The position numbers and the translations under genes are program-made. From Trigonopsis variabilis (taxonomy: Eukaryota; Ascomycota; Trigonopsidomycetes; Trigonopsidales; Trigonopsidaceae), in NCBI GenBank assembly GCA_003707065.3, contig PPXM03000002.1:1240001-1304000 (forward strand): DNA of 64,000 bases, read 5' to 3'. The notes under the pieces are model-generated. The model searched no databases. It had not been told where the DNA came from and saw nothing but the letters and a program-made list of their open reading frames with translations. This document shows, one piece after another, positions 23,063 to 33,808 of this stretch; positions within the stretch are counted from its first letter, which is position 1; each line of letters opens with the position of its first letter.

Positions 23063-23280
23063 CGGAAATTCTAGGATAAACGGGATGAAATGAGAACATT
23101 TTTTACCTTCTAATGGTCCAAAAAGTCATGAATGCATGTTTACGCTAGATGCTCGAACCAGAGCCAAGTGCATCTATAAATATACATAATAGTAAGTTTA
23201 TGGGGGGATTTCGATCTTCGTATTAATAGCCCCCAGGTCTACTATATTCTCGTAGTTATATCGGCTTTGTCTCTATGTCT

Positions 23281-24033
23281 TCAAGCCTGTGTCTTTTGTT
23301 GTGTCTTGAGGTATTGGGCAAACCTTGAGTTTTCGTGGATTCCGCATTCTGTTTTGGCAGTTCCTTTCCATCTTCCCGCTCTTTCATCTTCTCCTTCTTT
23401 TACAGGTGCAGTGGAATGGTAATCCCCTACTGACCGATAGCCTTGGTCTAACAGGCTGTTGTAAATCACCCCATTCTCTCTGATGTACCGCTCCACATCT
23501 TGAAAAGACCAGTTAGCAAGAGGGTTTATCTTAAAGAACTTAAATCCATCTCTTTCAATGATCTTCAGCTGTGATCTTTGGCCTCCTTGTGTCTTCCTTC
23601 GGCCAGTGATGGTCGCATCAGCTTTCAGCTCACCATAAGCTCTCTGCACGGGCTCAACCTTAACCACGTAATCGTATAAGGTGTCATCACTTTCCCATAG
23701 ATTGTCGCCATATTTAGCTGTGAATTCCTCCCGGGTCTCTAAACCTTCTGGTTTATAGACATTGACAGTGGTATTCGGATAAGCCTCCTTGACTCTCTCC
23801 AATAGTTGTAGAGTTTCATCAAAATGGTGTAGCGTGTCAACAAATACTAAAGGAGGTGCCCTTTCCATTGTACTTAACATATGAAGGATCACCATACCAG
23901 TTAGTCCAAGAGCAGACGTCTGGATCAAGTTAGGGAAAGTAATAATCGCCCATCTCAATGTTTCTCGAGGATCTGCATCTATAAGGACTTCGTTGATATG
24001 GTCCAGTTGTTCATCAGTAAAATCGACCGGCAT
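23281..24033 (-). CDS. MET16: Phosphoadenosine phosphosulfate (PAPS) reductase
   Basis: Reduces PAPS to sulfite and adenosine 3',5'-bisphosphate with thioredoxin, downstream of ATP sulfurylase and APS kinase. Intronless, 250 residues, normal for the fungal enzyme. Visible motifs are the PP-loop-type nucleotide site (QTSALGLTGMVILHML), the TGRRKTQGGQRSQL segment, the INPLANWSFQDVERYI segment and the catalytic C-terminal KTECGIHE, whose cysteine carries the thiosulfonate intermediate. It lacks the second cysteine pairs that mark APS reductases of plants or bacteria. ATP sulfurylase lies about 11 kb to the right in this window. Confidence 0.95.
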   Translation of the reverse strand: MPVDFTDEQLDHINEVLIDADPRETLRWAIITFPNLIQTSALGLTGMVILHMLSTMERAPPLVFVDTLHHFDETLQLLERVKEAYPNTTVNVYKPEGLETREEFTAKYGDNLWESDDTLYDYVVKVEPVQRAYGELKADATITGRRKTQGGQRSQLKIIERDGFKFFKINPLANWSFQDVERYIRENGVIYNSLLDQGYRSVGDYHSTAPVKEGEDERAGRWKGTAKTECGIHENSRFAQYLKTQQKTQA

Positions 24034-24529
24034 CTTGATAGGTCCTCGACTTCTTTACCCAATTCGACCACAGATTATTAAGATCCAGTCAAGCGTGCCT
24101 TTACCCGGCCGTAGCGCTACAAGGAAAATTTCTCGGCTAGGGAATGTGACAAAGGGTCTCGACCCGTTACCTCCTCAGGCGTTTGGTCATTTCGCCCAGT
24201 CTAGACACAAGACAATGGAGTAAGTTTTCCAGGGGGGTTTGAAGACGCGTAAGGTAGAGAGCGCATACTAAGTGTTGAAAATGTTGGGTGTGAATTGCAA
24301 CTAATTGAAGTTATTCCTGAAAGGAATTGCTCGAGATCATCTTAGAATATTTCTGTAGAGGAAACAATTTTTTTTGGGTCTCTTAGGCCTGAATTCTAGA
24401 TAAATAAGCCTAGATAATCATTCAGGACGTCGCGTTGAGTGTTGGACCGAAAACAAGTAGAAGAGGGGACCGTGGGGAAAAAGAGCTGTGACTCTTTAAC
24501 TCACGGAGAAGGTACGCGAGACCATTGGA
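24034..24529. other. Divergent promoter region of MET16 and SER2
   Basis: About 500 bp between two divergent metabolic genes. I see no CACGTG box here, unlike the ATP sulfurylase promoter. No reading frame of interest is present (a 76-codon plus frame at 23993-24223 largely overlaps MET16 and its promoter). Confidence 0.5.
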
Positions 24530-25435
24530 ATGTCGACCTGGGTCATCATCCATGGGCAAGGAAGTTTAAATTCCCTACAAGAAGCTGAAGCCGTTATTGT
24601 CGGGAAGCTCAAAAATGCAGCTGTGAAGAAGTTATCGGACTTCTGGGTTGGGATAGCCGGTGAGGGTTCTGATAAGATCGAGCAGATCAAGGCTCTCAAG
24701 CGAAGCCAAGAGACTTTCAATGTCAAACTTTTTAATGATGCCAGTTTTTTTCATGACGGGGAAGTCTATCCTCGAGCCCCCAAATTAGTTGTCTTTGACA
24801 TGGACTCGACGCTAATCCAACAAGAGTGTATAGATCTGATTGCCGCCCACTTAGGAGTAGAAAAAGAAGTTAGCCGGATTACAGAGAGGGCAATGAATGG
24901 AGAATTAGATTTTTCACAGTCGTTGATCGCCCGCGTGGCTCTGCTTAAGGGGACTCCAAGTGACATCTTTGATACGATAAAGGCGCGGATCACCGTCACC
25001 AAAGGAGCAAGAGAACTGACGAGAGCATTACGAAGACTGGGCACAAAGACTGCTGTGGTCAGCGGAGGATTTACTCCTTTGGCTAGTTGGCTAAAAGGAA
25101 TCCTGGGGCTAGATTACGCTTTTGCCAACAATCTCGAAATCTCACCAGATGGAAAAGAATTGACCGGACGAGTCTTGGGAGAGATAGTTGATGGAAACAA
25201 AAAGGCTACGATCTTGGAGCAATTGGCTCGAGAGAATGATATAGACATCGAGGATACTCTGGCGGTAGGCGACGGAGCCAATGATCTTCAAATGATGGCA
25301 ACAGCAGGATATGGCATCGCCTTCAACGCTAAACCCAAAGTCCAGCATGTGGCTCCGGCTAAATTGAATGCCTCGTCTTTATTGGCAGTCTTATACTATT
25401 ATGGTTTCTCTGACGCTGATATTTCATCAATATAG
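24530..25435 (+). CDS. SER2: Phosphoserine phosphatase
   Basis: Last step of serine synthesis from 3-phosphoglycerate: hydrolyses phosphoserine to serine. Intronless, 301 residues. HAD-superfamily motifs are complete: motif I VVFDMDSTLIQQE (nucleophile and acid aspartates), motif II AVVSGGF, lysine in the NKKATILEQL stretch, and motif III TLAVGDGANDLQMM. The N-terminal 85 residues form the ACT-like extension usual in fungal and bacterial SerB. Serine also feeds cysteine formation, so it is biochemically adjacent to the neighbouring sulfate reduction gene, though co-regulation is not shown. Confidence 0.95.
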   Translation: MSTWVIIHGQGSLNSLQEAEAVIVGKLKNAAVKKLSDFWVGIAGEGSDKIEQIKALKRSQETFNVKLFNDASFFHDGEVYPRAPKLVVFDMDSTLIQQECIDLIAAHLGVEKEVSRITERAMNGELDFSQSLIARVALLKGTPSDIFDTIKARITVTKGARELTRALRRLGTKTAVVSGGFTPLASWLKGILGLDYAFANNLEISPDGKELTGRVLGEIVDGNKKATILEQLARENDIDIEDTLAVGDGANDLQMMATAGYGIAFNAKPKVQHVAPAKLNASSLLAVLYYYGFSDADISSI

Positions 25436-25517
25436 ACAGTTGAGCAAGATTCGGCGGAAAAGGCATTACCCAGGACTTATACCCAAGTTCGATTTGTTTA
25501 TACAGGTATTAGATATT

Positions 25518-26471
25518 TTAATAGTCATATTCTGTTTCTCCTGGGTACGTAGATAGACCAGTCTCTTCGTCAAGATCTACTGGAATCCCAACTTGTCTCA
25601 TGAGATTCAAAGCCCCCCCTTCGATTATCTGGTCTTTTTCTTCCTCAGATTTGGCTAGCATCATGCCAATCATCCCAACTGAGTTGATACTGAAGCCATT
25701 ATGAGTCTCAGTTGACCTTGGAATCATCATCATCCAATCATCGGTCATAACGAAATTAAAGGATATATTACTAATTTCAGCTTTTCTTAACGCCGTCAGT
25801 GTCCTCGACAGAAGGCCACTAAATTTCATAGCAATATTCTCCTTAAGCCAATTATCATGATTCTTCTGGTAGTTCAAAGGAAAAATAAAGTGGACAAAAG
25901 GAAGTCTCGGATGAACAAACGGGAACTCAACCCCTTTACAGATATTTGGCTCAGTCCCTCTGGGGACAGCTTCATCTGGGAATAGTTTGAGGTCATGCGG
26001 TACGGGCATGAACTGAACATGTCGGTGAGGCTGGCTTGCACCACTATTAGTACCGCAGTTATAAAATGCCAATAATCTCTCCTCTCGATCTTGTGAACGA
26101 TGCAAACATTCGACACATGCTTGCAAATCCTCGGGCTCTAGAGGCAATGTTTGAGGTTTGAATCCATTCGTAATCAGTAAGTAGTGTAATGGTATAATAC
26201 TATATTTATTAAGGACCACATTATAGCCATCACCCAAAGGACACACAAATAACTCTGGATCGGGTACTTCAAATGGATCTTTAGGTTTAGGCTCATCGCC
26301 TAAAGACGACTTTTTGTTGGCCAATGCCGGTACAACCCGAATCTGGACTGGAATCCCATTCTCTTCAATATTAACACTAGTGCTTTCACTCAAGAGCAAG
26401 TGGCCATTGCCTCGTGCCTTTTCGAACCTCTCGCTCAGTAAGTCATGAAAATTATCAGGTAAGGATCCCAT
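25518..26471 (-). CDS. APA2: Diadenosine tetraphosphate phosphorylase / ATP adenylyltransferase
   Basis: Splits Ap4A with phosphate to ADP and ATP, controlling dinucleoside polyphosphate levels. Intronless, 317 residues, typical for Apa1/Apa2. The HIT-like active site is visible as SGASQPHRHVQFMP (His-x-His-x-Gln), preceded by VLNKYSIIPLHYLLIT and followed by the C-terminal TDDWMMMIPRS motif of the ATP_transf domain. It converges with SER2, leaving only 82 bp between the stop codons. Apa1 and Apa2 are paralogues in budding yeast; the symbol is used for the family. Confidence 0.92.
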   Translation of the reverse strand: MGSLPDNFHDLLSERFEKARGNGHLLLSESTSVNIEENGIPVQIRVVPALANKKSSLGDEPKPKDPFEVPDPELFVCPLGDGYNVVLNKYSIIPLHYLLITNGFKPQTLPLEPEDLQACVECLHRSQDREERLLAFYNCGTNSGASQPHRHVQFMPVPHDLKLFPDEAVPRGTEPNICKGVEFPFVHPRLPFVHFIFPLNYQKNHDNWLKENIAMKFSGLLSRTLTALRKAEISNISFNFVMTDDWMMMIPRSTETHNGFSINSVGMIGMMLAKSEEEKDQIIEGGALNLMRQVGIPVDLDEETGLSTYPGETEYDY

Positions 26472-26921
26472 AGCTCGATACGAGTATCTGGTAGTAACAG
26501 AAAGACTGATTGATCGGACTATAGGCCGAACAAGCGGTTTGACAATTAAATGCTTGAGAATGGTGCTGTTGGCAAGACCGCTACCTGACCTAGGGACATT
26601 GATGCGGAATCGCAGAGCTACCCTACCGAGTCAGGATGCGAGTGAATGCAACAATGTTATGATAATGTGCTCACAGTTCCAACTTTGACTGAGAAAAAAA
26701 TACACAATTGCTCCTGCCATGTTATATATAAATTTAAATAATAATATGCTCGTTCTAGCTCTAGCCGGCAAACAATGATAACTACGACTTTGGATCGTTT
26801 TCCTGTGGACCTCACAAGATAAATGAGCACAAAAAGAAGTCACATCAATAATATACACGACTAGAAACACATTTATTGTTTCCAGATAAAAGCTTATGTT
26901 TAGAATCGTCTTAGTCGCTCC
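26472..26921. other. Spacer, nothing recognised
   Basis: 450 bp holding the APA2 promoter (minus) and the 3' end region of the SET-domain gene (minus). AT-rich around 26700-26760; no supportable coding frame. Confidence 0.5.
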
Positions 26922-28340
26922 TTAGCGCTTTCCAATCACTCCTCTGCAAACTTTAGCCCCACAGCGGCACTTTTGAGCTTTAGAATCATCAAACCATTCG
27001 AAATTATAGTCATAGGTTATCTCTTCCCCTGCATCTACTCCGTCTGGGCCAGCAAATAAGGCCACCCTGGGAAGTCCGTCGACTATCCATTTCTGCATTT
27101 CACTATTAGGGGCACAGGAATGATTAGCGAATCGTGCTACTGATCCTCGGGTACCGCTGTCAATGACAAGCTTGGAATCCAAATAGAGAAAATAGAAATT
27201 TTGCTGGTCAAGATATCGTTTCTGTAATCTTGAAGCAATCTCATCGTGATCAATGACTTCTCCAATGTACTCTACTATAATTTCTCCTGGTGCATATCGG
27301 CGTATGGCTTTTAGACCAAATCCTTTCTCTCCAGCCTATCCATGTTAATGTCATTATCAAGATTTATTATTACCCAAAAGACCTCAAATCCATGAGCCAA
27401 CGCTGATCCTTTCTTTAATCCACTCTTTAGTCTCTGTATCGCCCGATTTGAGCATTCCTTCCATCCAAGACCGCAACTAGTTTTTGTACACTCCACTTGT
27501 GTCGTTCTAAAAATGAGTTAGCTTGTTTCATTGGTTTTAACTAGTACCTATTGAGACACTGATCGTCGCAGTCATCTTTACATGCACATTGAGGTTGAGG
27601 AAGCAACAGGCTTTTCTTAAGTGATGCTCTTGCTCCTCTCCATATATCTGATGGTCAGCGTCGCACGTGCATTTCCCCTTACTTTCTGGTATAGCGGTCC
27701 AATTCAAAGGGGCCTCACGTAATCCTCTTGTACTTTCGGTAGGACAGTAAAAATTACGCGGTAAGAAGAAATTTCTGCCTTTGAGCAATAGCTCCTCTCC
27801 CGAGAATAAAGGTAAAGGGAGCTCGAACTTTTGCGAAGTTGAATGGTTCATCCCAGAAAATAGTCCAGCTTGAAGCAATTCCTTGCCATTATATCCTAGT
27901 TCCACTTTCTCCGGTTCAATGGAAGGTTCATCAGGATCCCATTCTTGAGAGAACGCGTTCAAAACGGCTTGTAAATACCTGTCAGTCTTTTTAGAAAAAC
28001 TACTTTGCAAAAAAAAATCCTTTATTTCACCAAGGGCCAACTCGTTTCTTCTAAACCTGTCACTTTGTCGTCTGGGTGCATCTTCTTGAACTCTTCGTCT
28101 TTTAGGCGCCGGCAGTCTAGGCTCAATTGTAGTAATATTCGCTATTCTTTCTGCAACTTCATCTGAACTCCCTTTCAAAATAGTTTTCGGCTCACTTATC
28201 TCCGAGTTCGGACTGTAGATTGTTATCGAGCTCGTGTCAGATCCTTCGATACTGTCATCCGGCTGAGAATCGGAGCTGGATGTTGAAGATAATGATTTTC
28301 TCTTAGCCGTATAAGATCTGCTCAATAGCAAAGCAATCAT
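26922..28340 (-). CDS. ASH1/SET2-like histone H3 lysine methyltransferase (AWS-SET-postSET)
   Basis: Four exons, 28340-27683, 27647-27548, 27506-27374 and 27335-26922, with introns of 35, 41 and 38 nt, give 434 residues. Splicing rebuilds the AWS zinc region (PQCACKDDCDDQCLNRTTQV then ECTKTSCGLGWKECSNRAIQ), the SET domain (KGFGLKAIRRYAPGEIIVEY, FANHSCAPNSEMQKW, EEITYDYNFEWF) and a post-SET KCRCGAKVCRG ending four residues before the stop. AWS-SET-postSET proteins with this NHSCxPN-EMQKW signature methylate H3K36 (ASH1L/SET2 group). It lacks the SRI and WW domains of Set2, which favours the Ash1-type branch. The N-terminal 200 residues are disordered, with a basic PKRRRVQEDAPRR nuclear-localisation-like patch. 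Confidence 0.9.
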
Positions 28341-28959
28341 TTTCTTATCTTGAGCCCCAAGGGCTCATAAAGCGCTAAAGGGGATGGTCTCTGTATAAAT
28401 TGGGAGCGAAAGTTACTGGGTCTTAAGGTGATATAACACAGGACCGCCAACCCTACCTTTCTTTAATGATCATGCTCATTTTACATGTTCCAATGTAATT
28501 TACGACTAGCATACATTGGTCAGCATTTAATCTGAATTCGGGGTGAATCTCGAGATAGGCGAAAACTTTCGCAGAGCATGTACTTCACGTTGATATCTCT
28601 GAAAGACACTATATAAAAAAACAATTTCAAGTTTAGCCCTTTGCCGAAACAAACATCTTAAGCACAGTCCATCATTGCCAGGTTTTACTTACTTAGATAT
28701 TCGATCCTTCTAGTGAACACTTCAAGTAGTCGAAGTCATAGATGACATTTGACAGAGGTATTAGGCCTTGTAACTTCCATGCTGTCATAGTTATGTATAC
28801 CTGCGCAAATTCAATTCTTTGAGCTATTCTCTATTTATGACTTTCTTCTAATTAAGGGAGCACCTGCGATTTTTCATAGCATTTTTCAGTACGCTGCTCT
28901 GTGGATGTCGAGACGCACGCACATTTCACTACCGTTACTCATCGAACCCAGCGTCAACC
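28341..28959. other. Divergent promoter region, 0.6 kb
   Basis: Upstream of the methyltransferase gene (minus) and the TPR protein gene (plus). A short upstream frame MSPWGSR begins just before the methyltransferase ATG. No other gene is seen. Confidence 0.45.
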
Positions 28960-30147
28960 ATGAAATCCTCCATGAATTGGCTGGTTGGTCGACCATTAAT
29001 TAGGCCTTGTGTGATCTCTCCTATAGTACGGATTCCTAGGCCCGTGATAACAAAAGCGGCGTTTGTTCAGATCCCTAGGATTCCTGTGCGGTCAGAACGG
29101 GGTAAGTACCTACTGAGGGAGTCTAGGAAGTTTATTCTATTCTCATTGGGTGCTTATACAATTTACGTTGTTGGTGGAGCTTTGCTTTATGCTGGAATAC
29201 ATTACTATCTCGAACTTCAAGAGCCGACTCCAAAAGAATGGTCAAAGCCTGCCAGAGACTCATATCGAGCAGCCGTCTTTGCTTTAAGCTGGGATAGAGA
29301 CGATATTGCAGCACTCAAATTTCTGAATCGCGCTTTGTATGAACTACATGGAGAACCTTCCGACGTCGATCCGTTAGATTACGATTACGAATATCCCAAG
29401 TTGGATCTGTCTGACAAAAGCGCTTCCTTTAAGAGAGGATATGCTGACTTATTATCACGGATAGGTTCAATTGAACAAGCATATGATTTTCCAAGAGCTT
29501 ACCATGATTTGTCCCTAGCATTGTCTATTCCAAATGGCTCGTCTGATAAGATGAGCATGGCTGCAATTGGCCTGGCAAAGATATATGAGAGTCAAGGGAA
29601 ACGGCAGAAACTCAATGCAGAACACTATTTTATTCAGGCCATTGCATTTCTTCGAGATATCCCCACCGGAAAGAAGCCTGATCTCGTCCTCAACTCTGAC
29701 GTACCATTGACTAAACCACTGATCAAAGCTACATTAGAATTGGGCCTTTATTACGGTCGCCAGCGACGTCTCAAGGAGGCTTTCCCCCTTCTTGTTTCAA
29801 CAGTCTGGGCGATCAAATCGAGCGCTGAAGGACCAGATCCGATTCAATGGCGCGATTGTGAGGAATCCATCGCTCGATATTATGTTGGGGAAGTTTTGTG
29901 GGGTCTTAAGAAGAAAAACGAAGGACTATTATGGGTTGAAGAGGCTGTTAGTCTAGCTCGGCCGGATAGCAGGAATGTTGTTCCCTGTGGAGAATGTTTA
30001 CAAACGGCTTTACTTACTCAGGCCAGAATGTACTTGAAGCTGGGCCAGAAAGAGCTGGCTGATAAGACCTTCGAGCAGATCAAGACGCTCGATATACCTG
30101 ACAAGACAACCCGATTCTTCTCGATCGCTGAGCCTTTCAAGCGTTAA
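28960..30147 (+). CDS. Mitochondrial inner-membrane TPR-like protein, Mgr3-like
   Basis: Intronless, 395 residues. The N terminus is a basic presequence-like stretch (RPLIRPCVISPIVRIPRPVI), followed by one membrane helix at about residues 62-83 (FILFSLGAYTIYVVGGALLYAG) and then an all-helical soluble region with TPR-like helix pairs. The helix pairs are best seen at the C terminus (LLTQARMYLKLGQKELADKTF). This architecture matches Mgr3, which with Mgr1 is an adaptor of the i-AAA protease Yme1 in the inner membrane. No single diagnostic motif exists, so a related mitochondrial TPR protein is possible. Confidence 0.65.
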   Translation: MKSSMNWLVGRPLIRPCVISPIVRIPRPVITKAAFVQIPRIPVRSERGKYLLRESRKFILFSLGAYTIYVVGGALLYAGIHYYLELQEPTPKEWSKPARDSYRAAVFALSWDRDDIAALKFLNRALYELHGEPSDVDPLDYDYEYPKLDLSDKSASFKRGYADLLSRIGSIEQAYDFPRAYHDLSLALSIPNGSSDKMSMAAIGLAKIYESQGKRQKLNAEHYFIQAIAFLRDIPTGKKPDLVLNSDVPLTKPLIKATLELGLYYGRQRRLKEAFPLLVSTVWAIKSSAEGPDPIQWRDCEESIARYYVGEVLWGLKKKNEGLLWVEEAVSLARPDSRNVVPCGECLQTALLTQARMYLKLGQKELADKTFEQIKTLDIPDKTTRFFSIAEPFKR

Positions 30148-30268
30148 ATATCATCTTTTATGGGAAGCTATTAACCAGTGTTGTATATTCTAAGTTATAC
30201 TATGTAAATATTCGAATTTGCTTGCTTGATCTATGTACAAATTGGTTGATAAGAGGCCGTGGCTTTCA

Positions 30269-30666
30269 CTACCAGCTTGCCTTGCGCACACCCGGCAAGT
30301 CACCTCCAAGAGCTTGGTTTCTGAACTCAGACTAACTGTTAGCTTTCCGTTTTTCATTCCACGCAAACATACCCTGGTCATTCTGAAGGCGCGAAGGACG
30401 GAACGAGCAAAGCCAGTAACCGCACATCGATTGCGAATCCGAGTCCGTCGTACAAAATTAGGCAATGAGGTCAATCGTAGCTGGGCCTCAATTCGAACGC
30501 GGAGCGGTAAAGAGGCATTCCGGGAAATGAAGCGAAGAGCCTGCTGGGTCACTTCGGTGTCGGCATACATGTGTCGTTTATAATTATCTTGCAGTATCTT
30601 ATTATTGTATATCTGAGGCTTTGGCACTTGGTTGATACTCCGGAATCCCTTTATTGGTAGTCTCAT
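30269..30666 (-). CDS. MRP2: Mitochondrial small ribosomal subunit protein uS14m
   Basis: Two exons, 30666-30373 and 30331-30269, joined over a 41-nt intron (GTATGT...CAGTTAG), give 118 residues. The S14 signature is complete only after splicing: RTRIRNRCAVTGFARSVLR, then AFRMTR-SEFRNQALGG and the invariant C-terminal DLPGVRKASW. uS14 binds the head of the small subunit. ATG at 30666 is preferred over an upstream TTG in the same frame. The single-exon reading continues past the intron into an unrelated tail, which would lose the invariant KASW end. Confidence 0.95.
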
Positions 30667-31413
30667 GTTTGATGAAAGAATCTTGCGCCTAGGCACGGAT
30701 GACAACTTACATGACAACGACTCACACGTAGCGAGCTACAGAACCGGAACTGCTACTGCTGGTTCCATTCAAATACCCATTTATTATTACTTTCCAATAT
30801 TCATCTTTTCTGTAATCATTGGCTTAGAATACCTTGTAAAGACTAGCGACGAAGTGCGAAGTACGCTGAACTGTTGACTTTGACGATTTCGATAACCTCC
30901 ATCATCTTTGTCTTTGCGTGCTTGTTTGGAATGAAACTTCTTGGAGCAGCGCTATTTGCCTTATGATTTTCCTTTATTTATATTTTTATCTCCTCTTTGT
31001 TGTCGCTACATATAAGGCTAGCCTCTATGGTTCAGCTACTCTTGGTACTTAACTCGAGATATATGTTTTCTATAGTATCTGCACCATGCTGTCGTTCGAC
31101 ATACGCCTGTTAGGCAATCCTTGCCCCCTCCATGGAAAAGATTACTCCACCCAGATTGATTATATAAATAAATAAATGAGTATAGCCACTCAATGCCAGT
31201 CTAACAAGTCATTGCAGTTATATCTTTGCGTGTGGTGTGATGCAACGGTCGACACGTTGGGAGCAACAGCCTTAAATTCTCCTCCTCTACATTTACATAG
31301 CATATATCATTATTAAATATCTTTACTTTGCTTACATATTTAAAACTTTTTGAATTCGTTTCTCTGATTCTCTTATTGCATTATACCAACGCTAATATAC
31401 TTTCGGGATCAAA
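30667..31413. other. Divergent promoter region, 0.75 kb
   Basis: Upstream of MRP2 (minus) and the DUF938-like gene (plus). AT-rich near 31290-31400. An 81-codon plus frame (30632-30877) overlaps the MRP2 5' end and is not called. Confidence 0.45.
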
Positions 31414-32277
31414 ATGAGCTTGGAATATATTTCCATTCCTTCGCATAAAGATGATCTTTCATTTATACCCGATTATCCAATACATTTTCCGGAATACCAA
31501 GATATGTTAATTTCTTTGCTACCCCCGCATAAATACTGTTCTGGGGCTCTAAAAGCGATTGAGACATTTCTTACTTCTAGGCTCCGAATGATCGAAAGCC
31601 ACCCAATATTTCCCAAGGGCCGTGATTTATATGTTTTGGAGATTGGTGCTGGATATGGAACGATCACGAGGAGCCTTGCACTGAAATACCCGGGATTGAA
31701 GTTCCAGCCGACGGATGCATATGTCTCAAGTATTGAACATATGCGAGCCAAATTGCTCTGTGACTTTCCTGATTATGGAAATGTTTCTTATCCGCACTTA
31801 CTAGATATGAATGATCCCCTTTCTCACTCTTTGCAAATGACCCAACTGAGTCCTGTGGGGATCATTGGAGTAAACTATATTGAACGGCTCACGGTGCCCC
31901 AGATCTCAACCTTCTTTGCATACTGTTTCTCGGTCCTTCAAGCTGCAAAGAGGCGCATTCCATATATTTCTGATAGGTCGTTGCCGGGCCTCGAGGCGTT
32001 CGATAGGAAACAAGCCGATCCCTGGGTTGCTTTATATTCTCCTTTCAGAAGGAAAAGTAATCTATTGACGGTCGACGTCCTAAAATACCATCGGTCCATT
32101 ATCGCCAAGAACCCCGACCACGGAATCCGTTCTCTAGAATGGGAAGTTATTCCCTTAGCTGCGGCTAATGGGATACATCTGCGAGAGATTTACCCTTTCA
32201 ATCAATCTTACCTGACCATATGGACGTGTTCTGAGCTCCATGACCATCTTTGCGAGTCTAGTCTTAATGATTCATAA
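31414..32277 (+). CDS. SAM-dependent methyltransferase-like protein (DUF938/METTL26-like)
   Basis: Intronless, 287 residues. A Rossmann methyltransferase glycine motif is visible at YVLEIGAGYGTITRSLALKY, followed at the usual distance by the second strand LKFQPTDAYVSSI with its acidic residue, and by VGIIGVNYIERLTVP. This order and the LEIGxGxG...QPTD pair resemble the DUF938 family, whose substrates are unknown. The GAGYG segment keeps the glycines needed for AdoMet binding. The C-terminal 60 residues are less typical. I would not assign a substrate. Confidence 0.7.
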   Translation: MSLEYISIPSHKDDLSFIPDYPIHFPEYQDMLISLLPPHKYCSGALKAIETFLTSRLRMIESHPIFPKGRDLYVLEIGAGYGTITRSLALKYPGLKFQPTDAYVSSIEHMRAKLLCDFPDYGNVSYPHLLDMNDPLSHSLQMTQLSPVGIIGVNYIERLTVPQISTFFAYCFSVLQAAKRRIPYISDRSLPGLEAFDRKQADPWVALYSPFRRKSNLLTVDVLKYHRSIIAKNPDHGIRSLEWEVIPLAAANGIHLREIYPFNQSYLTIWTCSELHDHLCESSLNDS

Positions 32278-32448
32278 GCTAGCATCTCGTTATTGTATGC
32301 CTTAGCTACCGCCAATGCGACTCGATCATTTTTATATTATATTCCATATCCCATCTTCGTTCTGTAATTTTCTGTGATCACTGAATTGCTCCATATACTG
32401 ATTAAGTAGCCTTTACCTAGTCCAACTTCTCCCGACCATGGTCTCAGT

Positions 32449-32454
32449 CACGTG
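32449..32454. promoter_or_regulatory. CACGTG E-box upstream of lipoyl synthase
   Basis: Palindromic CACGTG in the context AGTCACGTGAAG, 80 bp before the lipoyl synthase ATG. CACGTG is the core site for bHLH factors such as Cbf1. Function is inferred from position only. Confidence 0.4.
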
Positions 32455-32533
32455 AAGACTCGTAACTGTCGTGTGTCTGTCGTTGTCATGACCCATCCAA
32501 ATCCCACTTCCGCACATTAAAGTGCGCACGATC

Positions 32534-33691
32534 ATGTCCCGGTCTCTGCGAACTTTGGGATGTTTACGTCGATTTGCGACAGAAGCTAATGCTAATGCGA
32601 CAGAGGCACGCCGTGCAAAGGCCGCCGATCTAGCGGCAGAAAAGAATCAGAAGCGAGCTGGCCGATTCTCCGACAAGTTGAACTCAGGCCCATCTTTTGA
32701 AGACTTTGTATCTGGAAAGGCTGCAGAGTTACTAGGGGCAGATGAACCTGGCTCAAAGGCGAGACTGCCGGCCTGGCTAAAGCGAGAGATCCCTAAAGGG
32801 AAGAATTTCTCCAATATTAAAAAGGATCTGAGAGGATTAGGATTACATACGGTGTGTGAAGAGGCTCGATGTCCAAATATCGGTGAATGCTGGGGTGGAT
32901 CAGACAAGAGCAAAGCGACCGCAACTATCATGTTGATGGGGGATACTTGCACTAGAGGCTGCAGATTTTGTGCGGTTAAGACCATGCGACGACCTGGTCC
33001 ACTGGATCCCCATGAACCTGAGAATACGGCAGAAGCCATTGCCAGATGGGGATTAGGCTACGTCGTATTAACAACCGTGGATCGAGATGATCTCCCCGAT
33101 GGAGGAGCTGCCCATTTTGCCTCTACGGTGAGCAAAATTAAACATAAAGCCCCACATATTCTTGTCGAAGCTCTTGCTGGAGACTTCCAGGGGAATATGG
33201 ATTGCGTGGCTGAATTGGCAAACAGTGGTCTAGATGTTTTTGCTCACAATGTGGAAACTGTAGAGGAGTTAACTCCGGTCGTTCGTGACCGTCGAGCTAG
33301 TTTCCAACAAAGTATTAAAGTATTAAAAGGGGCTAAGGTTGCTAAAGAGGGCTTGATTACCAAGACATCCTTGATGTTGGGATTGGGCGAGACCGATGAT
33401 CAGGTCGAGAGAGCTCTACGAGCGCTGAGGGCAGCTCAAGTCGATGTGGTGACTTTTGGACAATATATGAGACCAACCAAACGACATATGGCTGTCACAG
33501 AGTATGTAACTCCGGAGAAATTTGAGCATTGGCGTCAGCGGGCTCTTGAATTGGGCTTTTTATACTGTGCCTCGGGTCCGTTGGTGCGCTCGTCTTATAA
33601 AGCAGGCGAAGCTTTCATTGAGAACGTTCTACGCAAAAGAGCTGCTCCTAATCATCATTCTTTGGAGCAAGCTCGTGTGATTAAGATATAG
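32534..33691 (+). CDS. LIP5: Lipoyl synthase, mitochondrial
   Basis: Radical-SAM enzyme that inserts two sulfur atoms into octanoyl groups on mitochondrial 2-oxoacid dehydrogenases and glycine cleavage H protein. Intronless, 385 residues from ATG at 32534 (a GTG four codons upstream is not needed). Both iron-sulfur motifs are intact: the auxiliary cluster [12 protein letters not shown] and the radical-SAM CTRGCRFC. The conserved C-terminal [12 protein letters not shown], which includes the RSSY serine that ligates the auxiliary cluster, is also present. The first about 20 residues are a typical presequence ([14 protein letters not shown]). It is a sulfur-donating enzyme located between the two sulfate-assimilation genes. 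Confidence 0.97.
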   Translation: MSRSLRTLGCLRRFATEANANATEARRAKAADLAAEKNQKRAGRFSDKLNSGPSFEDFVSGKAAELLGADEPGSKARLPAWLKREIPKGKNFSNIKKDLRGLGLHTVCEEARCPNIGECWGGSDKSKATATIMLMGDTCTRGCRFCAVKTMRRPGPLDPHEPENTAEAIARWGLGYVVLTTVDRDDLPDGGAAHFASTVSKIKHKAPHILVEALAGDFQGNMDCVAELANSGLDVFAHNVETVEELTPVVRDRRASFQQSIKVLKGAKVAKEGLITKTSLMLGLGETDDQVERALRALRAAQVDVVTFGQYMRPTKRHMAVTEYVTPEKFEHWRQRALELGFLYCASGPLVRSSYKAGEAFIENVLRKRAAPNHHSLEQARVIKI

Positions 33692-33808
33692 ATTTGCCGG
33701 GAAGATAAGGATTTGGCAACAGAAGTGCGCATATGGATTACGGATGTTTGTTCGATAAAGCCGTTTTGGAACTCTTCATACGTAGTGACATAGAAAATCG
33801 GACATAAT

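Noticed and set aside
30190-30717. Reading MRP2 as a single 175-residue exon
   Set aside because: It reads through a 41-nt intron and loses the invariant uS14 C terminus; the spliced form restores it.
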